From positions 62,001 to 126,000 of the forward strand of contig CASEGL010000004.1 in assembly GCA_949287525.1 (NCBI GenBank): 64,000 bases of DNA. Direction: 5' to 3'. The DNA is from an uncultured Rikenellaceae bacterium. Lineage in GTDB: Bacteria > Bacteroidota > Bacteroidia > Bacteroidales > Rikenellaceae. This document shows positions 8,562-17,905 of this stretch, one piece after another (within the stretch, counting starts at the first letter, position 1; each line of letters opens with the position of its first letter). The position numbers and the translations under genes are program-made. The notes under the pieces are model-generated. The model worked only from the letters and a program-made list of their open reading frames with translations, made no database searches and was not told the origin of the DNA.

Positions 8562-9240
8562 CGTTCTCCTTTTTATTGCGGGTTACCACCCGGTCGATCA
8601 ATCCGTATTCCACGGCCTGCGGAGCCGTGAGCCAGTAGTCGCGGTCGGCATCCTTGGCGATCGTCGCCACCTTGCGGCCGCTGTGCAGGGCAATGATGTC
8701 GTAGAGTTCGCGCTTGAGCTGCAGGATCTGACGGGCCGTGATCTCGATGTCCGAGGCCTGTCCCTGCACGCCACCCAGCGGCTGGTGGATCATCACGCGC
8801 GAGTGCGGCAGGGCGGTGCGCTTGCCGGCCGCTCCGGCCGTCAGCAGCACGGCGGCCATGCTGGCAGCCATGCCCGTACAGATCGTCGCCACGTCCGGCG
8901 CGATGAGCTGCATCGTGTCGTAGATGCCCAGGCCGGCATAAACCGAACCACCGGGCGAGTTGATGTAGATGCTGATGTCCTTGCTGCGGTCGGCCGCCTC
9001 AAGATAGAGCAGCTGAGCCTGAATGATGTTGGCCACGTCGTCCGACACGGGTGCGCCGAGGAAGATGATGCGGTCCATCATCAGCCGCGAGAAGACATCC
9101 ATCGCCGCCACGTTCAGCTGCCGCTCCTCGATGATCGTGGGCGACACGTAGGCCGACGAGACGGCCGACGCATAGTCGGACAGCGTATGGGAGTTCACCC
9201 CCAGGTGGCCGACAGCGTATTTTTCAAAATCGTTTTTCAT
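8545..9240 (-). CDS. clpP: ATP-dependent Clp protease, proteolytic subunit ClpP
   Basis: ClpP is the serine peptidase barrel of the ClpXP protease. The 231-residue form starting [10 protein letters not shown] has the catalytic triad Ser127 (GMAAS), His152 (MIHQP) and Asp201 (DRDYWL), plus the oligomer contacts INSPGGSV. An ATG four codons upstream (9252) is also possible. The start at 9240 is chosen because family members begin at the equivalent position. It lies between tig and clpX in one operon. Length and motifs are normal. Confidence 0.97.
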   Translation of the reverse strand: MKNDFEKYAVGHLGVNSHTLSDYASAVSSAYVSPTIIEERQLNVAAMDVFSRLMMDRIIFLGAPVSDDVANIIQAQLLYLEAADRSKDISIYINSPGGSVYAGLGIYDTMQLIAPDVATICTGMAASMAAVLLTAGAAGKRTALPHSRVMIHQPLGGVQGQASDIEITARQILQLKRELYDIIALHSGRKVATIAKDADRDYWLTAPQAVEYGLIDRVVTRNKKENDGREE

Positions 9241-9374
9241 GGTTCTTTCCATTTCTCCCCCTCTCCGCGGTGCGGGAAGGAGGGGTTAGCAAAATTTCCC
9301 CGTACCGGCGGCGATACGGGGAAATGTCTTGCCCGTCCCATCGGGACAGGAGCCGTTCCTCTGCAGGCAGGGAA

Positions 9375-10706
9375 CTATTTCGTCATCTTGTCGAAGATCT
9401 TGCCCAGTTCCTCCGGCGTAACCGACTTGTTGGAGATCTTCACCAGCGGGGTGATGGCCTCGACGATCTTCTTCTCGTACACCTTGTCGAGTACGCGGTT
9501 GGCCTCCTCCTTGTTGCCGAGGATCGAGTGGGCGTATTTGGTCAGCGTCTCGTCGTCGATGTTGGTCATGCCGTACTGTGCGAACTGGGCGGCGGCATAA
9601 GCCTTGGCCTCGTTCAGCATGTCGTCCTGCTCGACCTTCACGCCGTACTTGTCGCCGAGTTTCTTCTGGATGAAGTTCCATTTCATCATCTTGAGGAATG
9701 CCGGGAACTCCTTCTCGATGTCCTCTTTCGAGAACTTGCCCTCGTTGATGGTGAAGAGCCAGCGTTTCAGGAACTCCTCCGGCATGGTCGGGTTGATCTT
9801 CTCCAGCAGGAAGTTGCGCACCTCGGTGGTGAAGACGTAGTCGGCCTCGCGGTTCAGGTCGGCCTCGAGCAGCTGGTCGATGCGTGCCTCAAAGCCCTTC
9901 TCGTCGGTCACGGAACCGTCCTGGAAAGCCATCTTGAAGAACTCCTCGGTCAGCTCCGGCTCGGCGAACTTGCGGATCTGCTTGATCGTCAGCTTGAATT
10001 CGGGTTTCACCGACTCCAGCTCGTTCTCCTTGACACCCAGCACCGAAGCACGCTGCGAGGTACTCGGATAGATCTCGTTCACATTGACGGTCATTTCGTC
10101 GCCCACCTTCTTGCCGATGAACGGTTTGCGTGCCTCCTCGCCGAGCGAGATCAGCCCCACGTAACCCTCCTCGACGGTGATCTCGCCGTTGTCGAGCGTA
10201 CCGGTGATGGCCTCGTCACTGGTCACCTCCTCCACATCGACCAGACGGCCGTAGCGGCGCAGGAAGTTGGAGCGGAAACCGCTGCGCATCTCGTCGGAAA
10301 CCTTGATCTTGTAGCGGGTCAGTTTGTCCTTGTCCGAGAGTTCGACCTCCACCTCGGGGGCCAGACCGATCTCGAATACGAACTCGTGTTCGGTGTTGTT
10401 TTCAAAGTCGAACGCACCCTGCTCGTCGCTGGGCAGCACGTCGCCCACGTAGTCGATCTTTTCCTTATCGATATATTCGAAAACTGCATCGGAAGCCGTT
10501 TTGTAAGCCGTCTCGGCAACGACGCCCTTGCGGTACATCTTGTTGATGAGGCTCATCGGAACCATGCCCGGACGGAAGCCAGGCACGTTGGCCTTGCGGC
10601 GGTATTCACGCAGCTTTTTGTCTACTGCCTCGTTGTAATCGGCCTCGCCGACGGTAACTTTGATGACCGCTACCTGGCCTTCGCGGTTTTCTCTTGTAAT
10701 GTTCAT
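9375..10706 (-). CDS. tig: Trigger factor (ribosome-associated chaperone)
   Basis: Trigger factor binds the ribosome exit tunnel and shields nascent chains. The 443-residue protein has an N-terminal ribosome-binding domain (the family's FRxG..P loop is seen as GFRPGMVP at about residues 40-47). A central part (about 150-240) is in the place of the FKBP-like domain and is poorly conserved, as in other Bacteroidetes. The C-terminal chaperone arms are long, helical and charged. The frame is open upstream to 10826 but the ATG at 10706 is where homology begins. A strong promoter lies at 10796-10827. Confidence 0.92.
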   Translation of the reverse strand: MNITRENREGQVAVIKVTVGEADYNEAVDKKLREYRRKANVPGFRPGMVPMSLINKMYRKGVVAETAYKTASDAVFEYIDKEKIDYVGDVLPSDEQGAFDFENNTEHEFVFEIGLAPEVEVELSDKDKLTRYKIKVSDEMRSGFRSNFLRRYGRLVDVEEVTSDEAITGTLDNGEITVEEGYVGLISLGEEARKPFIGKKVGDEMTVNVNEIYPSTSQRASVLGVKENELESVKPEFKLTIKQIRKFAEPELTEEFFKMAFQDGSVTDEKGFEARIDQLLEADLNREADYVFTTEVRNFLLEKINPTMPEEFLKRWLFTINEGKFSKEDIEKEFPAFLKMMKWNFIQKKLGDKYGVKVEQDDMLNEAKAYAAAQFAQYGMTNIDDETLTKYAHSILGNKEEANRVLDKVYEKKIVEAITPLVKISNKSVTPEELGKIFDKMTK

Positions 10707-10795
10707 TGTTATACTGATATATTTTGATTGTTGCGCAAACTGCCTCCGGCGGATCGCTCCGCCGAAACGGCCGGACGACCGGCCATACAAACGTA

Positions 10796-10827
10796 CAAAG
10801 ATAATAGTTTTACCCGCGGAGTGCAAA
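10796..10827 (-). promoter_or_regulatory. Promoter of tig-clpP-clpX
   Basis: On the minus strand TTTG (10824-10827), exactly 20 bases, then TATCTTTG (10796-10803). This is a full match to the Bacteroidetes consensus. The 5' leader is predicted at about 80 bases. Confidence 0.85.
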
Positions 10828-10923
10828 TTTTAGAGCGCAATCTTGCGGCACATAAGGACGTTACCCCCTTTCGGACAGGATAACGCACGCTTTCGGCTCC
10901 CCGCTCCGCATCGCGGCAGCCCA

Positions 10924-11376
10924 TCACGATTCGGCCGGATATTTCGCCCGGAACTCCTCCTCGGACAGCAGCGTGACATGCGAGGCAGGCACTTTCACAC
11001 AGAATACGGGATCCGCGCCGGCCGCCTGCAGCGTAAGGGCATCTTCCGTGAGCGACAGGATGTTGTACCACGTATCGGGTAGCAGGCACAGATAATTGTT
11101 GAGAAAATCGACGGCATATTCCGTGTGGGGCTGCATCGACGGATCGCGCCACGCATCGACGGCATCGTTTCCGGCGGTCCGGACAAAGCGGAAATACTGC
11201 ATCTCGCCCGAAGCGAAAAACCGCACCAGCAACTCTTGATCGACGGATGTCCAATAACCCGACGTCAGATTTTCCTGCATCTGTTTGTTCAGTCTGGCCT
11301 CCTCGTCGCAAGCCGTCATCAGCACGACTGCAGCACAGGCGATTCCCCACCGCAGGATATTTTTGACCATACGCAT
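10924..11376 (-). CDS. Hypothetical lipoprotein (150 aa)
   Basis: I do not recognise the family. The N-terminus has a lipoprotein signal with lipobox LMTAC (Cys23), followed by a short charged segment and a mixed alpha/beta body (about 125 residues, including GYWTSVDQELLVRFF and WYNILSL). It lies 12 bases downstream of another small lipoprotein on the same strand, so the two likely form an operon. Both look like secreted single-domain proteins of similar size and may have related folds. Export to the periplasm or outer membrane is inferred from the signal only. Confidence 0.7.
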   Translation of the reverse strand: MRMVKNILRWGIACAAVVLMTACDEEARLNKQMQENLTSGYWTSVDQELLVRFFASGEMQYFRFVRTAGNDAVDAWRDPSMQPHTEYAVDFLNNYLCLLPDTWYNILSLTEDALTLQAAGADPVFCVKVPASHVTLLSEEEFRAKYPAES

Positions 11377-11388
11377 GATTTTCCGGTT

Positions 11389-11826
11389 TTAATTCAAAGA
11401 AGACGGAACGGGAGCTGGCTCCGCTCCGGCATAGAAAGACAGGTCGAGTACGCCCGAATCACCCTCAAGACGCAACCGATCGACCGAAAGTTCCTTGACT
11501 GTAAAAACGCCGTAACTGTCGATGACCAGACGGTCGTCTTCCGGCGTATAGATATACCGCAGCATGGCCACCGCATCGCCGCCCTCCGCAATGCCGGAGG
11601 ATTCGGGATAGACGGACAGCACGCCGTTCGTACCGAATACATAGAGGAACCGGCTGCCGCGCCACTCGTCGGCAGGCACCGCCGCACCGGCCGGCACGAA
11701 ACGGTCGCCGCACCAGACGGTAGACACCAGGATCTCCTTGTTTACGGTATACATGTCGCGCGCCACGCAACCCGCCATCATCAGACAGGCAACGGCAATG
11801 GCAGCCATTTTCATTAAACGAAACAT
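11389..11826 (-). CDS. Hypothetical lipoprotein (145 aa)
   Basis: I do not recognise the family. A lipoprotein signal ends at lipobox MMAGC (Cys20). The mature part contains VSTVWCGDRFVPAG and a repeating pattern of short beta strands (LYVFGTNGVLSVYP, DDRLVIDSYGVFTV), suggesting a small beta sheet or lipocalin-like fold. This is inference from pattern only. It is the first gene of a two-gene unit with the following lipoprotein. A TATATTTG -7 element lies at 11881-11888 on the minus strand. Confidence 0.7.
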   Translation of the reverse strand: MFRLMKMAAIAVACLMMAGCVARDMYTVNKEILVSTVWCGDRFVPAGAAVPADEWRGSRFLYVFGTNGVLSVYPESSGIAEGGDAVAMLRYIYTPEDDRLVIDSYGVFTVKELSVDRLRLEGDSGVLDLSFYAGAEPAPVPSSLN

Positions 11827-11880
11827 AGGCGAACTTGCTCTGTGCTACGCCCCGCAGGCCGTCGCAGGTTCTTTAGATTA

Positions 11881-11888
11881 CAAATATA
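11881..11888 (-). promoter_or_regulatory. -7 element upstream of the lipoprotein pair
   Basis: TATATTTG on the minus strand, about 55 bases before the start codon. No clear -33 element. Confidence 0.5.
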
Positions 11889-11933
11889 GCATTTCTGCAC
11901 GAAAAGCATCCTATTTTCTGCCGAAACGCCCGA

Positions 11934-12710
11934 TCAGCCGGAGATCAGCCCGAACCGGCGCAAAGCCTTGGCGATGCCCCCGTCATCCGTTCCAGTGGTC
12001 ACATAGTCGGCAGCGGCCTTCACCTCCGCATCGGCATTTCCCATGGCCACCCCCAGCCCCACATACTGCAGCATGGAGATGTCGTTCTCGCCGTCGCCGA
12101 AGGCCATGCTCTCCTCGCGGGAGAAGCCGTAATAGTCGAGCGTCTTCCGGATGCCGACATGCTTGCCTCCCCCGCGGGGCATCACATCGCACAGCAGGGG
12201 CGTCCAGCGGGTCGTCTCGCACGAGGGCATGCGCGCAATCAGCCCCGCCTCCTGCTCGGGGCTGCAGAAGACGATCAGCTGCAGCATCGGATAGTCGGGA
12301 ATGTCCGACACGTCCTGCGTGTCGGGCATGCGCAGGTCAAGCAGCGCCGCCCCCTTGCGTGCCAGATCGGTCATCAGGTTGAGCCGCATGAAATCGATGC
12401 CCTCGAAAATGGTGGCCAGCCGGTGTTCGGTGACGAAGTCCACGGCCGACCGCGCATCCTCGGCGGTCATGGCGTTGGCATGGATTGTCTTGCCGCCGAT
12501 ACGCACGCACTGGCCGTTGAGCGACACGATGCCGTCGAACAGCGAGGTGTCGAGGTTGTTGATGAGCAGCTCGTGCCGGCCGGTGGAGATAAAAAGCCGC
12601 ACACCCCGCTGCCGCAGTTCCTGCAGCGCACGCAGCGTGGAAGGATGCACGGCATGGGTCTTGAAACTGAGCAATGTGCCGTCTATGTCGAAAAATATCG
12701 CCTTGATCAT
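11934..12710 (-). CDS. HAD-superfamily hydrolase, Cof-type (class IIB)
   Basis: Cof-type HAD proteins dephosphorylate sugar phosphates, flavin or nucleotide cofactors. The 258-residue protein has motif I FFDIDGTL (Asp8 nucleophile, Asp10), motif II ISTGR, motif III with Lys in GGGKHVGI, and motif IV MAFGDGENDISML, with a C2-type cap between motifs II and III. The frame is open upstream, but the start at 12710 puts motif I at the N-terminus as usual. The substrate cannot be predicted. A good promoter is at 12745-12776. Confidence 0.9.
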   Translation of the reverse strand: MIKAIFFDIDGTLLSFKTHAVHPSTLRALQELRQRGVRLFISTGRHELLINNLDTSLFDGIVSLNGQCVRIGGKTIHANAMTAEDARSAVDFVTEHRLATIFEGIDFMRLNLMTDLARKGAALLDLRMPDTQDVSDIPDYPMLQLIVFCSPEQEAGLIARMPSCETTRWTPLLCDVMPRGGGKHVGIRKTLDYYGFSREESMAFGDGENDISMLQYVGLGVAMGNADAEVKAAADYVTTGTDDGGIAKALRRFGLISG

Positions 12711-12744
12711 GATCGGATCGGTTCTGCGCGCTGTTGCGGCGGGG

Positions 12745-12776
12745 CAAAAGTACGAAAAAGCAGAGGGATTCCCAAT
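12745..12776 (-). promoter_or_regulatory. Promoter of the HAD hydrolase gene
   Basis: On the minus strand ATTG (12773-12776), 20 bases, TACTTTTG (12745-12752). Predicted start near 12738. Confidence 0.7.
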
Positions 12777-12877
12777 TCCCTCCCGCTGCCGTTCATCCGC
12801 CAGCGCCCCCCACCTTCTTCCTGCTGCCGGTTCCGGCAGGAAAATCGGCCGGAATATGGGCAAACCGGCCGGCACAG

Positions 12878-12909
12878 TTTGTTTTTATCCGCCATATTTT
12901 CTATATTTA
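12878..12909 (+). promoter_or_regulatory. Promoter of the EF-G paralogue
   Basis: TTTG (12878-12881), exactly 20 bases, then TATATTTA (12902-12909). Predicted start near 12916, which leaves a leader of about 95 bases before the ATG at 13010. Confidence 0.7.
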
Positions 12910-13009
12910 AGGTCGATTGCGTTCCCGACTGGAACGCACCTCTCCGCGCCGGCCGGTCCGGATGAGGACATGAAACAGCTTATATCAAACCTAACACGTA
13001 CACAACCGT

Positions 13010-15166
13010 ATGAAAAACTATCAGACATCGGAGATCAAGAATGTGGTACTCCTCGGCGCGTCCGGTTCGGGCAAGACCACTTTCGCGGAAGCCATGGCCT
13101 ACGAAGGCAAAGTCATCGACCGCCGCGGCACCATCGAAAACGGCACTACCCTGTCCGACAATACCGAACTGGAACGCACCAACCAGCGCAGCATCTACTC
13201 CACCATTCTCTATACCGAGTTCATGGACCACAAGCTCAACATCATCGACGCCCCCGGCTCGGATGACTTCAGCGGCGGTCTGTTCTCGGCCTTCAAGGTG
13301 GCCGACGTCGGCCTGATGCTGTTCAACGCCCAGAACGGCTTCGAGGTAGGCAGCGAGATCCAGTCGCGCTATGCCGAAGCCTACAAGGTGCCGCTGATCG
13401 GCGTCATCAACCAGCTCGACCACGACAAGGCCAACTGGGAAAACACGATGGAGAGCATCGCCGCATTCTCCAAGGTGAAACCGGTCATCGTGCAGTATCC
13501 TGTCAATCCCGGCCCGCATTTCGATGCCTTCATCGATGTGCTGCTGATGAAAATGTTCCGTTTCAAGGACGAGAACGGCACCCGCGAGGAGCTGCCCATT
13601 CCGGCCGAAGAGGCCGAGCGCGCCGCCGAACTGCACCACGCCCTGCTGGAGGCTGCCGCCGAGAACGACGAGGGTCTGATGGATCTCTACTTCGAGAAGG
13701 GCGACCTCGAAACGAACGACATCCGCAAGGGACTGGGCATGGGCATCGCCAACCGCGACTGGATGCCGATCTTCTGCGCCTCGGCCAAACGGGACATCGG
13801 CACCAAACGTGTCATGGAGTTTGTCATCAACGTGGCTCCGAACCCCGACCAGCGTCCTCCGATCCTCGACGTGGAGGGCAATCCGGTGGTTGCCGACGCT
13901 TCGGCTCCGACGGTGCTGTTCGTCTTCAAAAGCACGATCGAGCAGCACGTGGGCGAGATCAGCTACTTCCGCGTGGTAAGCGGCAAGGTTACCGAGGGCA
14001 TGGAGCTGATGAATGCCCGCACCGAAAACAAGGAGAAGATCTCGCAACTCTTCGCCGTGGCCGGCAAGAACCGCACGAAGGTAGCGGAGATGGTGGCCGG
14101 CGACATCGGCTGCACCGTCAAGCTGAAATCGACCCGCACGGGCGACACGCTCGCCGCAGCCGGTTCGCACGTGGTCATCTCGCCGATGATCTTCCCCGAG
14201 CCGCGCTACCGCGCCGCCGTCCGCGCCCTCAACCAGGCCGACGAGGAGAAGCTGGGCGAACTGCTCAACAAGGCCAAATATGAGGACCCCACCCTGCTGG
14301 TGGAATACTCCAAGGAACTGAAACAGACCATCGTACAGGGACAGGGCGAACTGCACCTCAAGCTGCTGCGCGACCAGATCGTCAGCGGCAGCAAGATCGA
14401 CATCGAATACTTCGCCCCGAAGATCCCCTACCGCGAGACGATCACCAAGACGGCCGCAGCCGACTACCGCCACAAGAAACAGTCGGGCGGTGCAGGCCAG
14501 TTCGGCGAGGTGCATCTCGTCATCGAACCCTACTACGAGGGCATGCCCGAACCGTCGAAATACAAGGTGGACGGCAAGGAACTCACCCTGAACGTGAAGA
14601 ACAAGGAGGAGTACGACCTCGAATGGGGCGGCAAGCTCCAGTTCTACAGCGCCGTGGTGGGCGGTGCGATCGACGCACGCTTCATGCCGGCCATCCTGAA
14701 GGGCATCATGGAGAAGATGGAGGAGGGCCCGCTGACGGGTTCCTACGCACGCGACATCCGCGTCATCGTTTACGACGGCAAGATGCACCCCGTGGACTCG
14801 AATGAAATCTCCTTCAAGCTGGCCGGACGCAACGCCTTCAAGGAGGCCTTCCGCAAGGCCGGCCCCAAGATCATGGAGCCGATCTACAGCGTCGAGGTGC
14901 TCGTGCCGACCGACAAGATGGGCGACGTGATGAGCGACATGCAGAACCGCCGCGCCATCATCGAGGGCATGTCGTCGGAAGGCGGCCTCGACCGTCTCTC
15001 GGCCCGCGTGCCGCTGTCGGAACTCTACCGCTACTCGACGACGCTCAGTTCGCTGACCAACGGCCGTGCGACCTACACGATGAAGTTCGCCTCCTACGAG
15101 CAGGTACCCTCCGACGTACAGGAGAAGCTGCTCAAGGCCTACGCCGACACGGACAGCGAAGAGTAG
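13010..15166 (+). CDS. Elongation factor G paralogue (EF-G2 type) with degenerate GTPase motifs
   Basis: EF-G drives ribosomal translocation. This 718-residue protein has all five EF-G domains in order: G domain about 1-270, domain II about 290-380, III, IV (QSGGAGQFGEVHLVIEP) and V (GDVMSDMQNRRAIIEGM). The G domain departs from canonical EF-G. The P-loop is GASGSGKT (16-23). The switch I RGITI stretch is replaced around 56-64 by RTNQRSIYS. G3 is DAPGSDDF (80-87), with Ser84 where the catalytic His normally sits, and G4 is NQLD (134-137) instead of NKMD. A second EF-G lacking GTPase activity is known in Bacteroides thetaiotaomicron, where it is induced in carbon limitation through the Cur regulator. 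This gene fits that class. It is monocistronic, with a promoter and terminator of its own. Confidence 0.9.
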   Translation: MKNYQTSEIKNVVLLGASGSGKTTFAEAMAYEGKVIDRRGTIENGTTLSDNTELERTNQRSIYSTILYTEFMDHKLNIIDAPGSDDFSGGLFSAFKVADVGLMLFNAQNGFEVGSEIQSRYAEAYKVPLIGVINQLDHDKANWENTMESIAAFSKVKPVIVQYPVNPGPHFDAFIDVLLMKMFRFKDENGTREELPIPAEEAERAAELHHALLEAAAENDEGLMDLYFEKGDLETNDIRKGLGMGIANRDWMPIFCASAKRDIGTKRVMEFVINVAPNPDQRPPILDVEGNPVVADASAPTVLFVFKSTIEQHVGEISYFRVVSGKVTEGMELMNARTENKEKISQLFAVAGKNRTKVAEMVAGDIGCTVKLKSTRTGDTLAAAGSHVVISPMIFPEPRYRAAVRALNQADEEKLGELLNKAKYEDPTLLVEYSKELKQTIVQGQGELHLKLLRDQIVSGSKIDIEYFAPKIPYRETITKTAAADYRHKKQSGGAGQFGEVHLVIEPYYEGMPEPSKYKVDGKELTLNVKNKEEYDLEWGGKLQFYSAVVGGAIDARFMPAILKGIMEKMEEGPLTGSYARDIRVIVYDGKMHPVDSNEISFKLAGRNAFKEAFRKAGPKIMEPIYSVEVLVPTDKMGDVMSDMQNRRAIIEGMSSEGGLDRLSARVPLSELYRYSTTLSSLTNGRATYTMKFASYEQVPSDVQEKLLKAYADTDSEE

Positions 15167-15192
15167 TCCCGTACACGACGGACATCACGACA

Positions 15193-15232
15193 ACGGGGGA
15201 ACGGCCGCAGGAGCCGCTCCCCCGTCCGTTTT
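15193..15232 (+). terminator. Terminator of the EF-G paralogue
   Basis: ACGGGGGA (15193-15200) pairs with TCCCCCGT (15218-15225), extended inward by CGGC/GCCG, followed by CCGTTTT. Confidence 0.75.
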
Positions 15233-15457
15233 GCGGCACGGCACACGACCAACGGGATACCCCTTCCTCCCCACTGCCAAGCACGCTGCCCCGTTCCGCA
15301 GCGACACGTTCCCGTCCCGCGACAAGGCGTCATCCCCCACCTCCCGGCAAGACACCCCCTGCGTCACCCACACCTGTCCCCGCCGTACCGCTCGACCCTC
15401 CCGTCACCCCAGCGCTCCTTCCGCCCGAGAAACGCGGCGGGCGGATGAAACATATCA

Positions 15458-15488
15458 TTGTCCCGTTCGGGATAAATTTCTATTTTTG
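15458..15488 (+). promoter_or_regulatory. Promoter of the ABC exporter operon
   Basis: TTG (15458-15460), 20 bases, then TATTTTTG (15481-15488), a perfect TAnnTTTG. Predicted start near 15495. Confidence 0.8.
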
Positions 15489-15521
15489 TTGCTCATCAGT
15501 TGTCAACAAAACAATCATCGC

Positions 15522-16448
15522 ATGGAGGATATTCTCAAAGTCGAGCATGTAACAAAGCGGTTTGCCAACCATACCGCGCTCGACGACGTCTCCCTGACCG
15601 TGCCGCGCGGCTCCGTCTACGGACTGCTGGGCCCCAACGGTGCCGGAAAATCGACGCTCATCCGCATCATCAACCGCATCACCGCCCCCGACAGCGGCAA
15701 GGTGTGGCTCAACGGCCGCGAACTGGCTCCCGAGGACGTGTACCGCATCGGCTACCTGCCCGAGGAACGCGGCCTCTACAAACAGATGAAGGTGGGCGAA
15801 CAGGCCATCTACTTCGCCCAGCTCAAGGGACTCTCGCGCCGCGAAGCCACCGTCCGCCTGCGGCAGTGGTTCCAGAAGTTCGGCATCGAATACTGGTGGG
15901 ACAAGAAGGTGAGCGAACTGAGCAAGGGCATGGCCCAGAAGGTGCAGTTCATCGTTACCGTACTCCACGAACCGGAGCTGCTGATCTTCGACGAGCCCTT
16001 CAGCGGTTTCGACCCGATCAACGCCAACCTCCTCAAGGAGGAGATCCTGGGGCTGCGCGACAAGGGGGCGACGGTGATCTTCTCGACCCACAACATGGCC
16101 TCGGTGGAGGAGATCTGCGACCACATCACCCTCATCAACAAGTCGCACAACATCCTCTCGGGCAGCCTGGAGGCGATCCGCCACGAACACGGCACAGGCA
16201 TCTTCGAGGTGGAGTTCAGGGGTGACCGCGAAGCGCTGCGCCGGCAGCTCGACGCCCGCTACACGGTGCTGGCCGACAGCGAGGAGGCCGAAGCCGGACG
16301 CAACACGCTGAAGATCCATCTCGAACACCACGAGGCGATCCATGCGCTGGTGGCGGAACTCAACGACACGGTGGAGATCCGCTCCTTCCGCGAGATCATC
16401 CCCAGCATGAACGACATATTCATCAAGGCGGTAGCCGGACAACTCTAA
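15522..16448 (+). CDS. ABC transporter ATP-binding protein (NatA-like)
   Basis: This is the ATPase subunit of an ABC-2 type exporter. The 308-residue protein has Walker A GPNGAGKST (37-45), signature LSKGMAQKV, Walker B LLIFDEPFSGFDP and the switch His in FSTHNMASVEE, plus a C-terminal extension of about 80 residues common in this subfamily. The start at 15522 follows the promoter at 15458-15488. The open frame extends further upstream without homology. The permease follows 19 bases downstream. The exported substrate is unknown. NatAB-type sodium export is one possibility from overall similarity. Confidence 0.9.
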   Translation: MEDILKVEHVTKRFANHTALDDVSLTVPRGSVYGLLGPNGAGKSTLIRIINRITAPDSGKVWLNGRELAPEDVYRIGYLPEERGLYKQMKVGEQAIYFAQLKGLSRREATVRLRQWFQKFGIEYWWDKKVSELSKGMAQKVQFIVTVLHEPELLIFDEPFSGFDPINANLLKEEILGLRDKGATVIFSTHNMASVEEICDHITLINKSHNILSGSLEAIRHEHGTGIFEVEFRGDREALRRQLDARYTVLADSEEAEAGRNTLKIHLEHHEAIHALVAELNDTVEIRSFREIIPSMNDIFIKAVAGQL

Positions 16449-16467
16449 CGGAACGGAGGAACGAATT

Positions 16468-17790
16468 ATGGGAAAAAGCAAGATAGGACTGATCGCCCGC
16501 AGGGAATTCAACGAGCGCGTCCGCAAGAAAAGTTTCATCATCACGACCATCCTCACTCCGCTGCTGATGGTCGGCGCCATGGTGCTGATGGCCTGGCTGA
16601 TGACCCGCGAGAACGACCGCGACAAGGAGATCCTCGTCATCGACCGCAGCGGCATCATCGCCCCGCAGCTGACCGATGAAGGCACCCTCCGCTACCGGAT
16701 TGCCGACCGCACGCTCGACGAGATGCGGCAGGAGGCTCCGGCCGGCGCCTACGGCATCCTCATCATCGGCGAAGATATCATGACCGACCCGCGCGCCGCC
16801 TCGCTCTACACCTACGAATCCTCGACGGTAGATATCGAGAAGGCCGTCGCCGACCAGATCCGCCGCATCGTGGAGGACCGGAAACTGAAATCGTACGACA
16901 TCGAGAATCTGGACGAGATCCTCGCCGCCATCGACTCGCCGATCGCGCTGCAGACCAAGACGATCACCGAGACGGGCGAAACACAGGACTCCTCCAGCAT
17001 CCTGTCGATGGCCTCGGCCTACCTCTTCGGCCTGCTGATCTACATGTTCGTCTTCATGTACGGCACGATGGTGATGCAGGGCGTGATCGAGGAGAAGAGC
17101 AACAAGGTGCTGGAGGTGATGGTCTCCTCCGTGCGCCCCTTTGAACTGATGATGGGCAAGATCCTCGGCATCGCCTCGGTGGCGCTCACCCAGCTGCTCA
17201 TCTGGGTGGCCTTCATCACGATCGTGGGCGGTGCGGCCGTAAACTACTTTGCGGGCGACCTGATGCAGGCGGCCGGTGCCATGAATGCCGGTGCGGCCAT
17301 GCCGATGGATATGGATCCCGACACGATGGACCAGGCCGTGATGCTCAGCCGGCTGACCGACGTGCGCTACATGCTGACGCTGGTGGGCGGCTTCACCGTC
17401 TACTTCATCGGCGGCTACCTGCTCTACGCGGCCATGTTCGCGGCGGTGGGCAGCGCGGTGGACAACGAGAAGGACACCCAGAACCTCCAGCTGCCCATCA
17501 CCATTCCGCTGCTGCTGGCCTTCTTCGTGATGTTCAACGCCATGAAGGACCCGAACGGACCGCTGGCCTTCTGGTTCAGCCTGATCCCCTTCACCTCGCC
17601 CGTCATCATGATGGCCCGTCTGCCCTACGGCGTGCCGTGGTGGGAAGTGGGCGTCTCGGTGGCGCTGCTCTACCTGACCTTCATCGGCATGGTCTGGCTG
17701 GCCGGCAAGATCTACCGCGTCGGCATCTTCATGTACGGCAAGAAGCCTTCGTTCAGCGAACTGTTCAAATGGATGAAATACAAATATTGA
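16468..17790 (+). CDS. ABC-2 type transporter permease (NatB-like)
   Basis: Membrane partner of the preceding ATPase. The 440-residue protein has one N-terminal membrane helix (about 25-46), a large extracytoplasmic domain (about 47-175) and a C-terminal block of about five to six helices (from LSMASAYLFGLLIYMF onward) with the conserved VIEEKSNKVLEVMVSSV loop typical of NatB-like ABC-2 permeases. A strong Shine-Dalgarno-like GGAGGA precedes the ATG. Its function follows that of the pair. The substrate is not determined. Confidence 0.9.
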   Translation: MGKSKIGLIARREFNERVRKKSFIITTILTPLLMVGAMVLMAWLMTRENDRDKEILVIDRSGIIAPQLTDEGTLRYRIADRTLDEMRQEAPAGAYGILIIGEDIMTDPRAASLYTYESSTVDIEKAVADQIRRIVEDRKLKSYDIENLDEILAAIDSPIALQTKTITETGETQDSSSILSMASAYLFGLLIYMFVFMYGTMVMQGVIEEKSNKVLEVMVSSVRPFELMMGKILGIASVALTQLLIWVAFITIVGGAAVNYFAGDLMQAAGAMNAGAAMPMDMDPDTMDQAVMLSRLTDVRYMLTLVGGFTVYFIGGYLLYAAMFAAVGSAVDNEKDTQNLQLPITIPLLLAFFVMFNAMKDPNGPLAFWFSLIPFTSPVIMMARLPYGVPWWEVGVSVALLYLTFIGMVWLAGKIYRVGIFMYGKKPSFSELFKWMKYKY

Positions 17791-17905
17791 CGTTTCACCG
17801 GCCTCCGAAGCGGTTTTGCCCGCCGGATCGCTATCTTTACGCCATCCGGCACACGGCACACCCCGACGGACACACAGAAACCGACAACACAAACATCACG
17901 ACGTT

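Larger units (their letters stand above)
15167..15521. other. Intergenic region between EF-G paralogue and ABC exporter
   Basis: About 355 bases hold a terminator at the left end and a promoter at the right end. The GC-rich, C-biased middle part (about 15240-15440) shows no gene or structure I can support. Confidence 0.5.
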
